A stretch of 64,000 bases of DNA from Algibacter miyuki (GTDB lineage: Bacteria > Bacteroidota > Bacteroidia > Flavobacteriales > Flavobacteriaceae). The stretch lies in assembly GCF_042427745.1 (NCBI RefSeq), contig NZ_JBHMFA010000001.1; one strand, 5' to 3'. Positions 62,056 through 64,000 of this stretch are shown here, in pieces (the stretch's first letter is position 1; each line of letters opens with the position of its first letter). The notes under the pieces are model-generated. The model was not told the DNA's origin. It did no database searches and saw only the letters and a program-made list of their open reading frames with translations. A program made the position numbers and the translations under genes.

Positions 62056-62427
62056 ATGAAAACAAAATTTTTAGTGCTTTCAAGTGTATTAGTGATGTCG
62101 GTTATTATGTTTTCTAGTTTCAAAACAGAAAACGTAAATGCTATAGAAATTAAAAGTCAAGATGAGCTTGTAGTAAAAGGAACTTACGATGGGCATGAAG
62201 ATTATGGTTATAATTTCATAGTCTTAGATTCTGAAGGAGTAGAAATCACTTTAACTTTTGAAAGAGTAGAGCAATCGGTTTTAGATACTTTCAAATTAGA
62301 TTCAGAAGATTTAATTAATAAAAAGTTTAAAATAACTTATAAAGTAAGTGCGGAAACAGAAATTGATGACGAGGGTACAAAGTATGACATCGATGTGAAT
62401 ACCATAATAAAATTAGAGGCTTTATAA
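62056..62427 (+). CDS. Small exported hypothetical protein (123 aa)
   Basis: A 123-residue protein with an N-terminal hydrophobic signal (MKTKFLVLSSVLVMSVIMF). The cleavage site is not clear-cut; the lack of a lipobox argues against a lipoprotein. The mature part is about 90 residues, acidic and beta-rich, and resembles the 75-residue cytosolic protein encoded just upstream (the RVEQSVLDTFKL helix and KKFKITY strand). It is therefore probably an exported version of the same small fold. The family is not recognised. Confidence 0.72.
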   Translation: MKTKFLVLSSVLVMSVIMFSSFKTENVNAIEIKSQDELVVKGTYDGHEDYGYNFIVLDSEGVEITLTFERVEQSVLDTFKLDSEDLINKKFKITYKVSAETEIDDEGTKYDIDVNTIIKLEAL

Positions 62428-62451
62428 ACCGTAAATTCTCAAAACATAAAA

Positions 62452-63855
62452 CTAAGCTTCCAATTTGGAAGCTTTTTTTGTAGCAATTTCCCAGAAAAAC
62501 ACGGTGTAAACCACGGCATATTCCAGAGTAATAACCCATAGATTTTCCGATTTGTCAGCTTTGTCTACATTTACATAAGCCAAATAACTTAGTATAATTA
62601 CAAAACTCCAAACCAACGGAAACTTATATTTTGTAAACACACTCAAAATTAAAAGTGTTGCCACATACCAAGGATGTACGGTTGTAGTAGTAAAATAGTA
62701 AAATGATAAAGCCAATAACATGGCCGAAATTAATTCTATAGTAGTTCTGTTTTTTCTAAAAAAGGTGATTGCTAAAATAAACAGAATCACCAAAACAGGC
62801 GTTATTTTACCAATAATAGCAATCTCGTTATAACCTCTAAACGTATAACCAATTTCCCGAAGTATATAATACAAACTGCCGTTAAATTCAAAATTCTGAA
62901 ACCAAAGCCCAACCGTTTTCGCATAGTTACTAATAAACTGATCGGAATAAAAAGGAGCGAAAAGCAGTAAAATAGTTGCTCCAACAATCCCATAAAAACC
63001 AATAAGTTTAGGTAAACCTTTGAGGAAATTAGATTTCGTATTGGCAGTACTTGTTGTGTTTCTCATTATAAACCATTGAAAAACGAGTGGTAAAAACATC
63101 AACGGAATCAATTTTACCGAAACCGAAAGAGCCAAAACCACCGCCGAAATTTGCCATTTTCCGCAATGCAATAAATACAAACTCCATATTAAAAAGAAAA
63201 TCATCACACCTTCAAAATGTAAATTCCCCGTAAGTTCAATAATTATAAACGGATTCAGAATAAACCAAAAGATGTTGTAAGCCGGCAAATCGAGTTTTTT
63301 AAGTAATTTTTTTCCAAAGTGAAGCGTACCAAAATCTGCTGCAATAATCAATAAACGCATCACCATTGCCGATCCTAAAATACTTTTACCAGCAAAAATC
63401 CCAGCAATAAAGAAGCAAAACTGATTTATTGGTGGATAATTCGTAAAATGGCTCCCGTTAAGCGGACCCATACCGGCATACAAAGCTTCCGCTTGTGCTA
63501 CCGGAAAATTGCCCCTAGTAATAAACTGCTCTGGTGTGTATAAATAAGGATTCAAACCAGCCAATAGCATGCGCCCATCCCAAATAAAACGATAGAAATC
63601 CTGAGATAAATTAGGGATTGATAAAATAAAAACCGCCCGAAACCCAAAAGCTAAATACGTTAAAGCCTTAATATTATCCTTTAAAGCGAGTACTAATTTG
63701 TAAAACAGCCCGAATAACGCCACATAAAGCGCAACTAATTTCACATACTCCGTGCGCACCAAATCATAAGCAAAAAACCAATAAAGCACAATACTCAAAA
63801 GCCCCAACACCAAAGGCGCTCGGTTCAATTTAAAAAAAGCCGAATTCAAAAACAT
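62452..63855 (-). CDS. GT-C type membrane mannosyltransferase-like protein
   Basis: A 467-residue integral membrane protein with about eleven or twelve helices. After the first helices comes a loop with a D-x3-F-x-W-D pattern (SQDFYRFIWDGRMLLAGLNP near residues 102-121), which fits the acidic catalytic loop of GT-C glycosyltransferases that use polyprenyl-phosphate mannose (GT87/MptA-B-like). A second conserved region is NPFIIIELTGNLHFEG near 205. It probably adds mannose to a lipid or glycan at the periplasmic face. It is convergent with the small exported gene and appears monocistronic in this window. Confidence 0.75.
   Translation of the reverse strand: MFLNSAFFKLNRAPLVLGLLSIVLYWFFAYDLVRTEYVKLVALYVALFGLFYKLVLALKDNIKALTYLAFGFRAVFILSIPNLSQDFYRFIWDGRMLLAGLNPYLYTPEQFITRGNFPVAQAEALYAGMGPLNGSHFTNYPPINQFCFFIAGIFAGKSILGSAMVMRLLIIAADFGTLHFGKKLLKKLDLPAYNIFWFILNPFIIIELTGNLHFEGVMIFFLIWSLYLLHCGKWQISAVVLALSVSVKLIPLMFLPLVFQWFIMRNTTSTANTKSNFLKGLPKLIGFYGIVGATILLLFAPFYSDQFISNYAKTVGLWFQNFEFNGSLYYILREIGYTFRGYNEIAIIGKITPVLVILFILAITFFRKNRTTIELISAMLLALSFYYFTTTTVHPWYVATLLILSVFTKYKFPLVWSFVIILSYLAYVNVDKADKSENLWVITLEYAVVYTVFFWEIATKKASKLEA
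62455..62479 (+). terminator. Terminator embedded in the end of the convergent gene
   Basis: AGCTTCC (62455-62461) and GGAAGCT (62467-62473) form a 7 bp stem with a 5-base loop followed by T residues, in the plus direction. The same bases encode the last codons of the minus-strand mannosyltransferase gene, whose stop is at 62452, so one sequence serves both. Confidence 0.75.
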
Positions 63856-63928
63856 GACGTAAAGATATTAAACACAAAGTCGATATAGTCATAAATCCAC
63901 CCACATACTTACATCACAATCAAAATTT

Positions 63929-64000
63929 GGGCGTTCCCCTTCGGGTCGGGCTTTCCGCTATATCTTTTTTTCGCTAAAAAACTCAAAAAAGGATGCCGCC
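63929..64000 (+). repeat. Interspersed GC-rich palindromic repeat, copy D (cut by window end)
   Basis: It starts GGGCGTTCCCCTTCGGGTCG and continues into an inverted pair around TTTTTTTCGCTAAAAAA. The right end lies beyond the window. Edge sequence matches copies A, B and C. Confidence 0.7.

Noticed and set aside
22435..64000. Integron attC sites suggested by GTTAGGG and CCCTAAC edges of the palindromic repeats
   Set aside because: The core-site pattern (RYYYAAC with GTTRRRY) is not met at both ends, no gene cassettes lie between copies, and no integrase is present.

Overview
The window is AT-rich chromosomal DNA from a member of the Bacteroidota, almost certainly family Flavobacteriaceae (probably marine). 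The support is: promoters of the phylum-specific type (TTG, about 19 to 20 bases, then TAnnTTTG), clearest upstream of the tRNA-Gln gene; three secreted proteins ending in type IX secretion (Por) sorting tails; a DnaE with a proofreading exonuclease fused at its N-terminus; mevalonate-pathway genes; and a polyamine operon that fits the homospermidine chemistry typical of the family.

Layout. 1-5247 (minus): a tightly overlapping operon of five genes (nucleotidyltransferase-like protein, two B12-binding radical SAM enzymes, two SAM methyltransferases) that runs off the left edge and looks like an uncharacterised biosynthetic cluster. 5248-8499: a long non-coding leader, a HemK-like methyltransferase, a TspO-like membrane protein and two small genes. 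8496-11232 (minus): a compact type II restriction-modification system whose cytosine methyltransferase carries its own helix-turn-helix domain, with a candidate operator lying on its promoter; it sits just downstream of polA. 14464-17654: a secreted leucine-rich-repeat protein made of five duplicated modules, preceded by a tiny secreted protein. 17879-20405: a TPR histidine kinase and a LuxR-type response regulator that converge and overlap tail to tail. 20735-27967: a metallophosphoesterase, a thioredoxin-fold protein without cysteines, a deacetylase, a large GT117/DUF2723 membrane protein, tRNA-Gln and a universal stress protein. 28181-32876: rimP-nusA-infB with a hairpin-containing leader. 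33178-37364: three tandem exported tail-collar proteins followed by a type IX secreted protein. 37470-43662: housekeeping genes (a phosphoesterase, glutaryl-CoA dehydrogenase, trmN6, rimM, rpsP, a lactonase-like propeller, a PA2169-family protein). 43859-50822: dnaE, a lipoprotein, and a secreted M64 peptidase with its lipoprotein partner. 50929-55797: a DUF1697 protein, two mevalonate genes, a UbiA prenyltransferase and an RluB-like protein whose catalytic aspartate is missing. 56495-61922: speA, speB, a deoxyhypusine-synthase-like enzyme, a GNAT-nitrilase fusion and two small acidic proteins. 62056-63855: a secreted paralogue of one of those small proteins and a membrane mannosyltransferase.

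How the genes work together. The speA-speB-DHS-like operon reads as a route from arginine through agmatine and putrescine to homospermidine. mvaD, the mevalonate kinase and UbiA lie in order as a prenyl supply-and-use block. The restriction-modification pair probably self-regulates through the helix-turn-helix of its methyltransferase. Four copies of a roughly 75-105 bp GC-rich imperfect palindrome occupy intergenic positions; one of them produces a false open reading frame.

The best candidates for something undescribed are the radical SAM/methyltransferase operon at the left edge, the DHS-like polyamine enzyme with its GNAT-nitrilase neighbour, the exported tail-collar triplet, and two catalytically dead-looking family members (the thioredoxin-like protein and the RluB-like protein). 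No CRISPR array, prophage, insertion sequence or ribosomal RNA gene was seen.
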